DNA of 64,000 bases from Branchiostoma floridae (Eukaryota; Chordata; Leptocardii; Amphioxiformes; Branchiostomatidae): positions 1,457,703 to 1,521,702 of the forward strand of contig NC_049988.1 of the NCBI RefSeq assembly GCF_000003815.2. Reading direction: 5' to 3'. The translations under genes and the position numbers were made by a program. Below are positions 22,174-32,702 of the stretch, in pieces (position 1 is the stretch's first letter; every line of letters starts with the position of its first letter). The notes under the pieces were generated by a model, which ran no database searches, was not told the origin of the DNA, and saw only the letters and a list, made by a program, of their open reading frames with translations.

Positions 22174-22696
22174 ATTTAGTTCAAATTAGGGGATACAGCA
22201 TAACTTTAGTAATACGTGTGCAAATAATATCCAACATAGTGAAAGTCACAATCGGCAGGAGCTCGAGAGTTTTCCTTTTCAGATCCGTGGAAGTGGAACT
22301 TGTTCTAAAAGGCCACCTCACCAACTCACTTATGTCTTACATAACGCCCTCGATCTAAGATACTATGTTCCTCTATGTACATGTGTTGTCGTCACATTGA
22401 TTTAGAGGCATTTAGAAACTTCACTGTTTTCGTATTGATGAACTGAAATTATTATTACGGATTTCTTTGTGTTTCTTACACGGAATGAGTCAGAAACAAA
22501 TCTTGCCGGTTTTGGATTACGATTTGTTTAGACAAATTACCGGCATTGTTTGTTCCGGCACCTGCTGTTGCATACATTTTTGTGTGTTAATTTTTGCTAT
22601 TGTCTTTATGACGCCCCGAACACCCAGGTTGACCATGGACAATAGACCTCGGAATTTTTGTTGTTGGCTGCAACAAAGAGGAGATACTTTACTGAT

Positions 22697-23040
22697 AATT
22701 GAATGAAGACCTTTATTGTACAATTTTGCCCAACCGAGCTAAGTACAGGTCACAATAAGTCAGGATGTATACATATAAAAGTGTCACACTAGTACACAGT
22801 GGTGCCACACAAGCAAACTGGCACTCAAGCCGAGCCACCAGACAATGTCCACCCGCTGCGCTCATAAAACGCCCCCATCAGCGCTTGACTAGCTCTCCTT
22901 CCTAGAAAAATCACGCTCCGCTCGCTGGTCGCCTAGGGCGACCTTCTGGTTTGATCGCCTTCGGCGACCTTCGGGTGCCTTCGCTCGAGATCGGAACTCG
23001 CCGACGTTCGACACCCGCTCGGACGGTCGATCCCGAGTAC
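22697..23040 (-). other. Possible 3' end of a retroelement, GC-rich
   Basis: On the minus strand this reads a GC-rich stretch ('cgaccagcgagcgg', 'gaaggtcgccgaaggcg') and ends 'ttgtacaataaaggtcttc', with an AATAAA signal near its 3' end. It looks like a transcript tail, possibly from a LINE. No ORF or family could be assigned. Confidence 0.3.
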
Positions 23041-23224
23041 GTACATGAACTAGTTGACCTCAATTACCATATTAGTGACGCCTGTCCATATACATGTACT
23101 TGATTCATTAGCTTTCTTAGAGGCGTTTAGCATGTCCATGTTAGAAAAAAAATTATTCCAAACTCAAGTGTATGTCCGCTTCTGCTTAAATATAAAGCAC
23201 GTTCTTGTTGATTTCGTTGCTGGC

Positions 23225-23272
23225 TTGTGTGCCGTTCGCTTGTAATTGCAAATACAAGCGAACGGCACACAA
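23225..23272. repeat. Perfect 20-bp hairpin
   Basis: ttgtgtgccgttcgcttgta at 23225-23244 faces its exact complement at 23253-23272 across an 8-bp loop. It lies in the right part of the CACTA element, just before the subterminal repeats. No function is inferred. Confidence 0.85.
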
Positions 23273-23354
23273 ATCAATAAGGCTTTATACATCAACTTTA
23301 GCACACTTACCTTTACATAGCCTGCCAAATCAAATTACTTCATATCTTATATAA

Positions 23355-23966
23355 GTGGAAATCACATTAGTTTCACAAATAAAAAATGTGATATCCTGTC
23401 ACATTTTTTTCACATCTTGCAAGTTTGTGAACATCACATAAAATTCACATTTCTCAGCATGCCAGTTGTCTTCACATGTTTTCACATTTCGTAGCTGGCC
23501 GCATTTCACATAAGTTTAACATGAAGTCACATTTCATAGAATGTGATTCAATTTAACATTATTTCACATTTTCATCAAGAGCCCTTTTCACATAAAAATC
23601 ACATAAGTATAGCCGGTCGAGACGTGTATCGACAGTTACATTATTTCACATAATGGCTGCACAACCAATGTCACATTAGGTAACATATTTTTACATTTCA
23701 GAATGTGATTCTTCAAGACCGTTTTGGGGAAATGTGAAAAAATGTGATGTAAACTTATAACATTTTTTTCACATAAAGCTCAATTTCTGTGCCACCCCTC
23801 AGAAATGTGACGTGAATGTTATTTTATGTGATTATATGTCAACTTATGTGATAAAATGTGATGCTATTGAACCTCAAAATGTTTCACATAATATCACATC
23901 ATATCACATTTTCATAGAATTTTCCAGAAAATTCACATAATTTTCACATTTATGCACCTTGTAGTG
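23355..23966 (+). repeat. Right subterminal repeats, TTCACAT motif
   Basis: More than twenty copies of ttcacat/atcacat, mostly inverted relative to the left end, with a patch of opposite orientation at about 23700-23870. The layout mirrors 14834-15290, as expected for the two ends of one transposon. Confidence 0.85.
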
Positions 23967-24290
23967 TAGGCAGCCTTTCCACTAGACAGCGACCGCGATG
24001 TGCTCTCACTGCGACCTAAATATGATTTGCGTGTACCATACAAAACATAAAAGTGTCACTGAGAAGACAACAGATCACAAAAACTGTAAAAAAATATTCG
24101 TTTTTTTTCTATACAATTCGTTGAGCGACATGTCAAAATTGAGGTCGCTGCGAGAGCACCTACCGTCCTAGTGTATAGGTGATATTAGTCTTTATGCCTA
24201 GGCCCCAGTTCGTAGTAATTGTTTCCTTGTGATGTTTTATCATCAGCGGTTGCTCTTGAATCTTTTGGGCGAACTTTTCTTGTTTTCAAG

Positions 24291-24464
24291 ACTACCTGGA
24301 AGAAACGGAGATATGTTACAAATGTGATGATGAAGTGACCAGGCTGAAGGAGATCATCGCCAACCAGTCCGTACTACTAGCATAACAGGCCGGACTCCTC
24401 TCAACTCTCCAGACTCGCCTGGACAGTGTTGTCGCACGAGTGGACTGTGCAGAGCAGTTCATGG
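24291..24464 (+). pseudogene. Coiled-coil exon with an in-frame stop
   Basis: This looks like an internal exon (acceptor gttttcaag, donor ATGG|gtatgt). It reads YLEETEICYKCDDEVTRLKE and later LLSTLQTRLDSVVARVD, leucine-rich heptads typical of a coiled-coil stalk. A TAA at 24383-24385 interrupts the frame, and the coiled coil continues in the same frame after it. It is either a dead exon or an assembly substitution. It precedes the collagenous membrane protein gene by 1.9 kb and could be a relic of a related gene. Confidence 0.45.
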
Positions 24465-24780
24465 GTATGTCGATACGAAATACCAGTCTCGCCAGTCCTA
24501 GCTTGATAACTTATCTCTTTTCGCCTGATTTGTGCATCAGTTTCCCTGGTTACTATGTGGAGCCTTTCAACAACTGTATCACCGGTTTGATAGCTCACTT
24601 TTAACTGCGCCTGTCTATAGCTGCCAATCATCTGTACAGAACGTCTTGGATGGTAGCAATTGTTTTTTTTAACAATTGTTTCCGTCATAAGGAGTCCTTT
24701 CTGGCCTGTCTGAGGGCGAACCGATCTGCAGCGATGTCGGGACGTGGTACAACAGCCCTGGTTCCTGAGTTCTGTGACCG

Positions 24781-24845
24781 ATCCATGCATCCATCCATCC
24801 ATCCATCCATCCATCCATGCATGCATCCATGCATGCATGCATCCA
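24781..24845. repeat. (ATCC/ATGC)n microsatellite
   Basis: A run of catc/atcc tetramers turning into atgc tetramers over 65 bp. The short MH-rich and SIHP-rich open frames on both strands are translations of this repeat. Confidence 0.9.
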
Positions 24846-24971
24846 AAACACCCGCTTCTCCTGTCTCAGAGCAAAAATTTCAGAAGGACATAGTACTGCA
24901 AGTATTACATTAAAGAAATGCTATGAAATTCCTATCTCGTTAAGAAAACGTGTACTTTTTTGTCATCCCTG

Positions 24972-25871
24972 GACCGGTGGGGGGGGCTTTTGAGGCCCTC
25001 CACTTCTAAGTACTATAACTCTAAAACGACGTGCCGTAGGGCCACCAAATTTTCAGGACATGATGTCGACGTAATATTTAACAATTATGTGACGTTTGAC
25101 GTTACGTTGACGTAAGATGACGTAAAAATGACGTCATCAATTTGATTATATTGGCCGGACCCATGAAAAAAGGGTATTCTCAGAAAACTTCAAGTTATGC
25201 TACAAAAATGTAACAAGTGCAGATAACAGAATAATAATGTTTATAACGACTTGCGTTGCCAATAGCAACATCAATGACGTAAAAATGACTTCATAAAATA
25301 ACGTCATGCACATCTAAGATACGAGTTGGGCTCCGCCATATTATGTCCACCACCTTGAATTTCTAAAAATACCTTTTTTGCAACAAATAATCAAAAAGGG
25401 CAATGGAAATAGACTAAATACATTCATTTAGATGGTTTTTGATGAAAAAATACCAGGTAGTTACAATTTTTAAGGGAAAATTAGCTTGTTTTTCTTGATC
25501 TGGCTATGCGGTCCGCCATCTTGGATTTTGGGCTGATGACGTCATCAAATTAGCATAATTTATGCATATATAATTATGAAAGATATGCTAAATGATATAA
25601 TATTTTATTTATGTAACAAAATAGCAGTAATGTAGCAAATAAATGTGAAAAATACATTGTTAGAACCAAAAATTGTGATTTTGGGCAAAACTGCCTGTCA
25701 ACAAACGGTTGCCATGGCAACACGAAAAAATCGAAAATTTGTCAAACTTCGTGAAATTGTTGCCAACAATACTTTAGGAAAACTCACCAAATTTGGTGGC
25801 TCTAGCGTAAGCCGTTCTGCGTTATAGGACATCAAAGTTAGCGCAGGCCTCAAAGGCCCCCCCCCCCGTCT
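24972..25871. mobile_element. Dispersed element with GACGTCA motifs, copy 1
   Basis: The roughly 900-bp unit starts 'ggtggggggggcttttgagg' and ends 'ggcctcaaaggccccccccc'. The ends form an imperfect inverted repeat of about 85 bp that includes 'gccaccaaatttt' facing 'aaatttggtggc'. The interior repeats tgacgtaa/tgacgtca and 'gccatcttgg'-like phrases. Related pieces lie at 34880-35310 and 60290-61060. No ORF is present. A superfamily could not be assigned. Confidence 0.55.
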
Positions 25872-26335
25872 GAATAGGGTTAAGGAACACTTCTTGACAC
25901 GCATTTCGAGATTTCCTTCCTACCTTTTCTGCCCACACTTTCTGACATGAACCTTTTGTTTGAAGTCAGAGGCTTGAGACACAAAGTAACGCCAGCATAG
26001 GTACGTCACCAGTTAAATGGTTGGTCAAGTTTGTTTTCGATAGCTTGGGAAACCACCTATGATGTCATCCCTCAAAATAAACGTGTGACCACATAGACAC
26101 AACGGTCTTTTGCATTCACAAACATGACGTATGAGGAAACAGCAGTTGTTAACAACCCATAAGGGGTAGCGTTAAAGGTACAAACAAATTTAGGGGTTTC
26201 CGAGTTTTTTGTCCATATCAAGCGTTCTCTCTGAGAAAAATTTAGTTGTTTCGGGGCTAGACCGTAGTGTCTGGCATTGAAGGTTTTCCTCGAGACAACT
26301 TAGCAGTGTTTTCTTTACTACAAACTGTACAAAAT

Positions 26336-28152
26336 ATGAGCTCCGACAAGCTCAAGAACGGTGACATGGCCTTTGGTAGGCCCGTACATGTCGACCGACG
26401 GTCTCGTATTCGCTCGGCGGGAGTTCAGGCCGCCTGCACCGCCGCGGTGATCTTCAGCGTGGCGGCTCTTGTGGCAGTCCTGGTGCAGAACTGGTACATC
26501 AAGGAGCTTCATGATCGTGTCACCTCACTGGAGACCCTTACTAGAGACATGTCGTCTGTGATCAACAGCCAAATGGCGAATATTGGGGTATGTACATCAC
26601 ATGTTGTCACATATATTTACCTGTACAACTAATGTTAGTATCGGGCGTTGCTTACTAGAGTGTTCGGCTCGGAATATAGGTCCTGAGTTCGATCCCCACC
26701 ATGCCCCCGACGTTGTGCCCTCGGGAAAGGCACTTAACACGACTTTCTTCACTTCACCCAGGTGTAAAAATGGGTACCTGGGTACCTTCTGCCTGTACCG
26801 TGTATGTGGCTCTCGTAATATAAATTACAAAACTTGTGCAGTGCCACATTGTCCTTTCCTGTACATGTAAAAAAGCAAATAGAAAAAAAAATGTTAATGT
26901 CTTGTTACGTCAAATTTCAACGTTTTCAGCCTAAAATTTTCTGAGAATCGAATTCATCTTAAAAGAAGTTCTCTCCCAGGTCTTGAATGTTTTCCTTGCT
27001 TTCTGACAGACTACACTATATGGGCGTTTTCGGACAGCCATTTTTTAAACGCATGGTCACGTATCACAAGTTAATCAAGTGGAATAGTTAGACAATGAGT
27101 ATTCGGCTTAGTAGAACTAAGTGTTGCCCATCCCATATATCATGTACAGAGACCGTCGCTCCCATTATTATCATGTTTATTTTATTGGGAGACTGGTGTT
27201 GTCAGTTTTTCCATCCATAGTAACGTTGTTATTTTCAGATACGTAAATCACTTACACTGGGAGAAGGAATCTTAGCAATAAGAAGAAATATACATAAAAA
27301 TCAGATGCCAAGAGGCAAAGATAGGTTTAAAATCTCTGTTATTGGGGTGGATTTGTATTCACTTTTTGTATTTGCATGTGTTTTCCAGTCAACTGACGCT
27401 GTATTTGGCCCCGAGGACATGTCACCCACTGAAAATGGCGCTGAGATGAAGAACAAATACCAGCCGTCTCCCTCAGCTGATACTACCGACCACGGGCACA
27501 GGGCGAGGAGAGCGGCCAACTCTGTAACCCTTCCGTTTGGAGGTACGCAACTAAATACCTCTGAGTCAGTAAAAAAATTGACGTATTGTTTTTGGTGTGC
27601 GTATTTGTTTGTTTCTTTGTGTGTCCGTGAGTGTCTGTCTTTCTGGGCATTCGTGGCCATAGCGAAATAATCTCTGACTGGATTGTTCTGATATTTGGTA
27701 TGTAAGTTAGATGAACGGAAGTCAGGGTTGATGATGGACTTCCTGGAGCTATTTTCTCAGTGTTGATATCTTAGATACTATTACCACTTTGAATAGACTG
27801 TATGCAGGGGCCTCCCGGTAGAGATGGCCGTGATGGTATGCCAGGCCGAGACGTAGGGAAGGACCCACTGGACCGCCTGGACAGAGCGGGGCAGATGGCC
27901 GTGACGGCCGGGATGGTGTTCCTGGTACTCCAGGCATCGGGAACTGTTGCTGTAACTATACCAACTCTGAAGGTACTTTTTGTAGAAGTTTTATAGTCAT
28001 GTTGATTTGATTATATAAAAATTTAGATGGCATTCTCTAAAACCACAAACCCGATGCGAGTGTGTGAAAAACAAATGTTTGACCAAAAAAGTGACTTGAG
28101 ATGACTGAAAACACAGAGCAACAATAGATTCTTCGTTTTTTTCCTTCACATC

Positions 28153-28187
<35 letters not shown>

Positions 28188-31100
28188 CCTCTCTCTCTCT
28201 CTCTATATATATATATTCATATATATATATATATATGATCTTGGAATTGACATTGCCATTCTATTACATTAGTAGATACTTTACGAATCATTTTCGTCTA
28301 TGGCATATCTTTTTCTGGAAGCAACCGAAAATTAATGCGCAAGTGGATGTCATCCATATAATCAAATCAACATGGCCTTAGTCATGTCACGGTGTAGGTC
28401 AGAACCATATTACATAGGTATACTTTGCACAATAAAGAAATTTGTATATAGTGTTGTACATGTATCTGACATGATACATTCACACTTGTAACGTGCGTAA
28501 CTTGTGCAGACACAAACATGACAAAACCTACGTACATAATGATATAGGCAATTTATGGTATCCACTAGGTCATCATCACCATTATATTGTGCTGTGTAAT
28601 TCCATCAGTTTAGCCGACATGTCAGATACGATATGTTCAAATTTGATTTGTCTACATCCTATATTCTCCTACCCTGATGAAACTATTTTCATGTAATGTA
28701 TATTACTCATTTCGATAGTTTACGTCGAGGAAAATTCGTTACAGGTCATAGTACCTAAATGGTACTTAACTACAGACACCTGTTTTACATTGAATCCAAG
28801 GTAGGGAAGGACCCGTTGGACCACCTGGACCGCCGGGACAGAGCGGAACGGCCGGGACGGCCGCGATGGTGTTCCTGGTTCCCCCGGCCCTGCCGGTCCA
28901 CCCGGGAACTGCAGCTGTAGCAGTAACGACACCGAAGGTACAGATTTTTGTTTAGCAATTTTATAGTCCTTAGCCATGTCACCTCGTTTGAGAGAAGCAT
29001 AAATAGATCTGCTCTGCACAATAAGGAAAACCATACTCTACAACATAGGTTTGTACATGTATCTTAAGATATCTTCACACCTGTAACGTAACTTGGGTAT
29101 AGAAAAAACATCGCTAACACGTCAGATACGACGTGTACAACTTTTAAAGAAAAACTGTATGCCATAAACCCCTCAAAGACATACACTACAGACACTTTCT
29201 CTACATGACTCAAAGCCTATCATTTACATGCGAAAATGGTATTAACTCACCGCTTAAACCGATATGATCCCTTTCAGGCTACAAGACTATTACTGAGTAC
29301 GGATCGGTGTGGGAGAGGTTCTGGTGGTGGAAGGCTAAATCAAGCTGGTCATCATCAATCACAGATGTGCTCCAACAAAGGTACGGGAGATCACGTTATT
29401 AATGTTTATCATGTAGCTTAGATTATAACCCAGCGTTAGTTGAATTGTTCGCAGAAAACAGATTTATGGATACCCATGCTAGATACGAAGTGAAGTATGA
29501 GAATCTAACTTTGGACGCCATTTTGAAATGTGCTCTCGCGAGAGAATATCAAAGTGATCGCGAGAGGGCCACGAAAGCTCGCGCGGAAACTACGGCTTGT
29601 ATCTTGTTCAGCCTGGCACTCACAGTCATACAGAGTCCACTTGATAAAGTGTATAGTCCACGTGTGTCTTTAGAAAAGCTGCTTTGTGAAAAGTTTTTGA
29701 GGGAATTCTTTCCTACGACTACATTTCGTACTAAGTTCAGGCCGACTAAATGGTCTACTGAGACATAGAGCTATGGTTTTGCATGACAACTTACCAGTTC
29801 AACCTTCCAGCATGGCGGACAATATTTATATCGCAGTCACGTGGGTTCAAAGCCCCCATTATTGGTAAATTGACAAAATTTGGAATGCTTGACCGTTGAC
29901 ATTTGACTCTTTCCAGTTACGGAACATGCGACCCAGGAAGTGACTACTGTATGGGAAGGTTGCCGAGCGTGCTACAAGAGGACGGGACCGAGCTACTGGC
30001 CAAGGACAGCCGCGGGAACGTCTACAAGTGGGGGTTCGACTCCACCAACCCCACCGCTCACGCCGCCTGGCTGGCTTTCTACGGTCATCAGGAGACCCCT
30101 AGCGGACAGATTTATAACAACATGGCCTGGATGCCGTCTGTAGGTTGATGTTTGCCTATTAGGACGTCTATTATTTTTCCCTAGCAATCCCAACTAGACT
30201 CACATTTTAACGTCCAACAGTGAGATGTTGAACAAAAGCGATTTTTTTACTTGTCCCGTCCAATAGTTGTGGTCACAGGAAGGTTATGATATCCGCATCC
30301 AACCCCTGCTTTTCAGGCAGTGCTGTCTAATCTTTACATTCGGCCCCTTGTCTGAGCAGAGAAGGAGCCGAACTGCTCACATTTTCAGATGACGTCCACA
30401 CTTCATTAATAAGAATAAGTCCTTTTTCTCTTATGTGTCAGAACAGTATTGAGCCTGTATCGTTTTTTTTTCTTCTCGACACCCCTAAGACGTATCGCTG
30501 GGGCAATTTCTTGTAATCACTTGTAGGTTCTTGCTGGAACTGGTCCATCACAACCTCAGGTCAGCTTCATGTACCGTACCGAGAACGGAGTCAAGTCGCT
30601 GCTGTTGGGCGATGACAACTGTGACTGCTACTCAACGTTGAACATTGGCCATGGGATGTGTGATGCCGGCCACGACGCTAGATATGGGTAAGATTGGCGT
30701 TTGCATGTACTTACCCATTCATATGTTTTTATGCTGTTGGTGTGAATATGTGCGGTGTATGCGTATCTATGTGTATTATGCATTGTGTGTGCATATGTGT
30801 GTTTGTGTGCGCTCGAATATATGTGTCTGTGTGTGTATGTACCACGAATATGTGTGTGCATGTGCGGGCGTATATTTTGTGCATGTGCGTTTATGCATGT
30901 GCGTGGGGCATGACGTCAATTGTATAAAGCATATAAAGATCATATCGAAAACAATTAATATCAGACGAGATGAATAATTTCATCAGAAATATATGCCTTG
31001 TGGAACTTTTTATATAAATTTACATCGTTGTTTATTTGTCTCCAGACCACGGGGCCAGTACGGAGTGGACGCCTTGTATGACCCACACTGCAATGTACCA

Positions 31101-31678
31101 GTGCCCTCTATCGGACTGGAGCTGTACTTCAACAGGTTAAAATGTTGCTTCATCACATACCTTTCCTCTTTGTTCTCTGCCAGATCGATAGAAATGGAAA
31201 AATGCTATGCTTCTTGTTTCAGCACAAAACAATGGTCAATTAATAATGGCCTTTTGATGCTATGATGATTAAATCTAAGAGAAACAACAAAAAATATTCG
31301 GATTCTCTGCTGCCATTGCCATGGATAAAACAAATTATAAATTAGAATATGTAGAATCTAAGACGCAAATTCATCACAATTTTTACTTATTTACTAATCA
31401 CTAGAGTTATCAATCTCTCATTTCAGTAGAATAGAAGATTGTATTTTTTTCTATTACGCCTTGTGTGTGGTTTATGCGCGATTTACAGTTTATTGAATTT
31501 CAAACATGAATTGGAAATATAGTTACTAGCGATTTGAAAAAAAATGGATTGGTCTAAATTATACAAAGACGCTTAGGAGTGGGCCTAATGTTCATGTTGC
31601 TATCACGTCATGCTCACTATACATCTTTTATCTACTGACAATTGTTTTATTTTTTTCTTTCTGTTCAAAAGGACCTGA
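26336..31678 (+). CDS. Type II membrane collagenous protein with an unrecognised C-terminal region
   Basis: Exons are 26336-26587, 27389-27542, 27808-27972, 28801-28937, 29278-29380, 29917-30139, 30527-30687, 31046-31135 and 31672-31678, all with GT/AG borders; about 430 residues. ATG 26336 is chosen over an in-frame GTG at 26267. Order: short basic cytoplasmic tail, one hydrophobic segment (about residues 28-51, AACTAAVIFSVAALVAVL), a short coiled coil (LHDRVTSLETL), a furin-like RARR in exon 2, and two Gly-X-Y exons (GRDGRDGMPG, GPTGPPGQSG; then GPVGPPGPPG). The Cys-containing C-terminal part has GTCDPGSDYCMG, NCDCYSTLNIGHGMCDAG and SIGLELYFNRT. The layout recalls gliomedin, ectodysplasin or MARCO, but the C-terminus matches no domain I know. 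Oddities: exon 3 switches frame internally and exon 4 is one base short. Exon 5 is the least certain. Confidence 0.75.
26640..26890 (+). mobile_element. tRNA-derived SINE
   Basis: A tRNA-like head with an A-box-like tgcttactagag and a B-box-like gagttcgatcc is followed by a body ('gccctcgggaaaggcactta', 'cacccaggtgtaaaaatggg') and an A-rich tail near 26880. It sits in intron 1 of the collagenous gene. A reversed partial copy lies at 12800-12915. Confidence 0.8.
27996..28380. mobile_element. Possible MITE with CATGTTGATTTGATTATAT ends
   Basis: catgttgatttgattatat near 27998 faces its complement atataatcaaatcaacatg near 28356. The right arm, including the preceding 'atgtcatcc', recurs at about 54762-54794. 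The enclosed DNA is intronic and includes the CT/AT microsatellite. The target duplication is unclear. Confidence 0.4.
28157..28236. repeat. (CT)n then (AT)n microsatellite
   Basis: A nearly pure ct run followed by tatata runs, in intron 3 of the collagenous gene. Confidence 0.95.
30735..30905. repeat. GT-rich degenerate microsatellite
   Basis: Interspersed gtgtgt/gcatgtg repeats in the intron after exon 7 of the collagenous gene. The Cys/Val-rich open frames here are repeat translations. Confidence 0.85.
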
Positions 31679-32702
31679 TGAAACCATCAGAACAAGAATG
31701 AAGATCAAGAAGCTTTCTACTGAAAGTGTGTCAGTCTCAAAATCACAACAGTCAAAAATTTATAGCATTATGATACATTGTATTTGATAATCATAAGTAG
31801 TGGGAAAGTGCTGAAAACTAGAAATCTCCATTTAAACTTTTGGCATTGGTGTAAAATAAGACAAAACTATTCATCATCATCACCATATAACAATACAAAA
31901 TGATTATGTAGTACTATTGTTAATACTCAATTTGCGTAGTAAACTAACCTAACAAGTTTCAAAACCGCATTATGTATAGTGTTACAGATGTTTACTAGTA
32001 CGTAACCGGGTGTTGTAGATCAAACAGACACGTTCTGTTATTCTTTGTTTGGGAGAGTCTCGGTCATAGGTGAAATGTGTTATACCGACTGGAAACTATG
32101 AAACTCACGAGCAATAAACAACCTTTGTTCTATAGAACGTTGACTAATCAATATTTCGGGTACAAAAATTCACTATGGGGGCCTAAACCTACATCACTTA
32201 CTCATCGGATAAGAGATGATAGAGAGATATCAACCACTCAAGATCATAGCCGTAGCATGTCCAGAACACGAGATATCAAACCTGAAAGTTCCACTGTAGC
32301 ACCGTAACAAGCCGCTAGGGGGAAAATCGAATCGTTTGCAGCTCTCGTCAAGACCTATCCGCATGCAGAATATCAATACAATTAATTTAGGCGTTCTCTT
32401 GATATGCTGGTCTGCTACACACACACACATACACACATACAAGTACTATCAAAAGCATAACATTCTCGGTGAAGGTAATAACAGTAAAATATAATATCGA
32501 AGGGACGACACCTTTTTGCTTGTGTATTTGTATATATTGTATGTCTTATTTGTACGAGCCCTGGAAGTCTGAGCTAAAGGGTTTGTCAATAAACACCAAG
32601 GCCCTCACAGTCAATCATCGGCATGTTATCCTGTTGTCTTGGAAACGCATACGTCATACATCAAATATTGCAGACTGATCTGATTAAGCTGTAGCAGTCG
32701 GT

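Larger units (their letters stand above)
14834..23966. mobile_element. Large CACTA/EnSpm-type DNA element, non-autonomous, 9133 bp
   Basis: The left end begins CACTACAAGGTGCATAAATG and the right end is its exact inverse. The inverted terminal repeat is perfect for 38 bp (14834-14871 and 23929-23966). Flanking bases are tag on both sides (14831-14833 and 23967-23969), a 3-bp target duplication. CACTA ends, a 3-bp duplication and dense subterminal short repeats together define the CACTA/EnSpm superfamily. A 5-bp duplication, expected of Transib or ProtoRAG, does not fit. The interior holds a hairpin MITE, an inverted repeat, a 223-bp tandem array, a LINE-like 3' end and no ORF resembling a transposase, so movement would need a partner in trans. 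No matching element was searched for. Confidence 0.9.

Noticed and set aside
14834-23966. RAG-like or ProtoRAG/Transib transposon
   Set aside because: CACTA-type ends recall CACTATG, but the target duplication is 3 bp rather than 5 bp, there are no RSS-like spacers, and no RAG1/RAG2-like frame is seen.
24401-24913. Coding frames over the ATCC repeat
   Set aside because: Half of each frame is microsatellite, and both strands are open for the same reason.
26267-26335. Upstream start for the collagenous protein
   Set aside because: It would need a GTG codon. The first ATG in frame is at 26336 and fits a short cytoplasmic tail.
29445-29768. 107-aa frame between exons of the collagenous gene
   Set aside because: It has no splice-compatible phase with its neighbours and no recognisable domain, and the flanking exons join cleanly without it.
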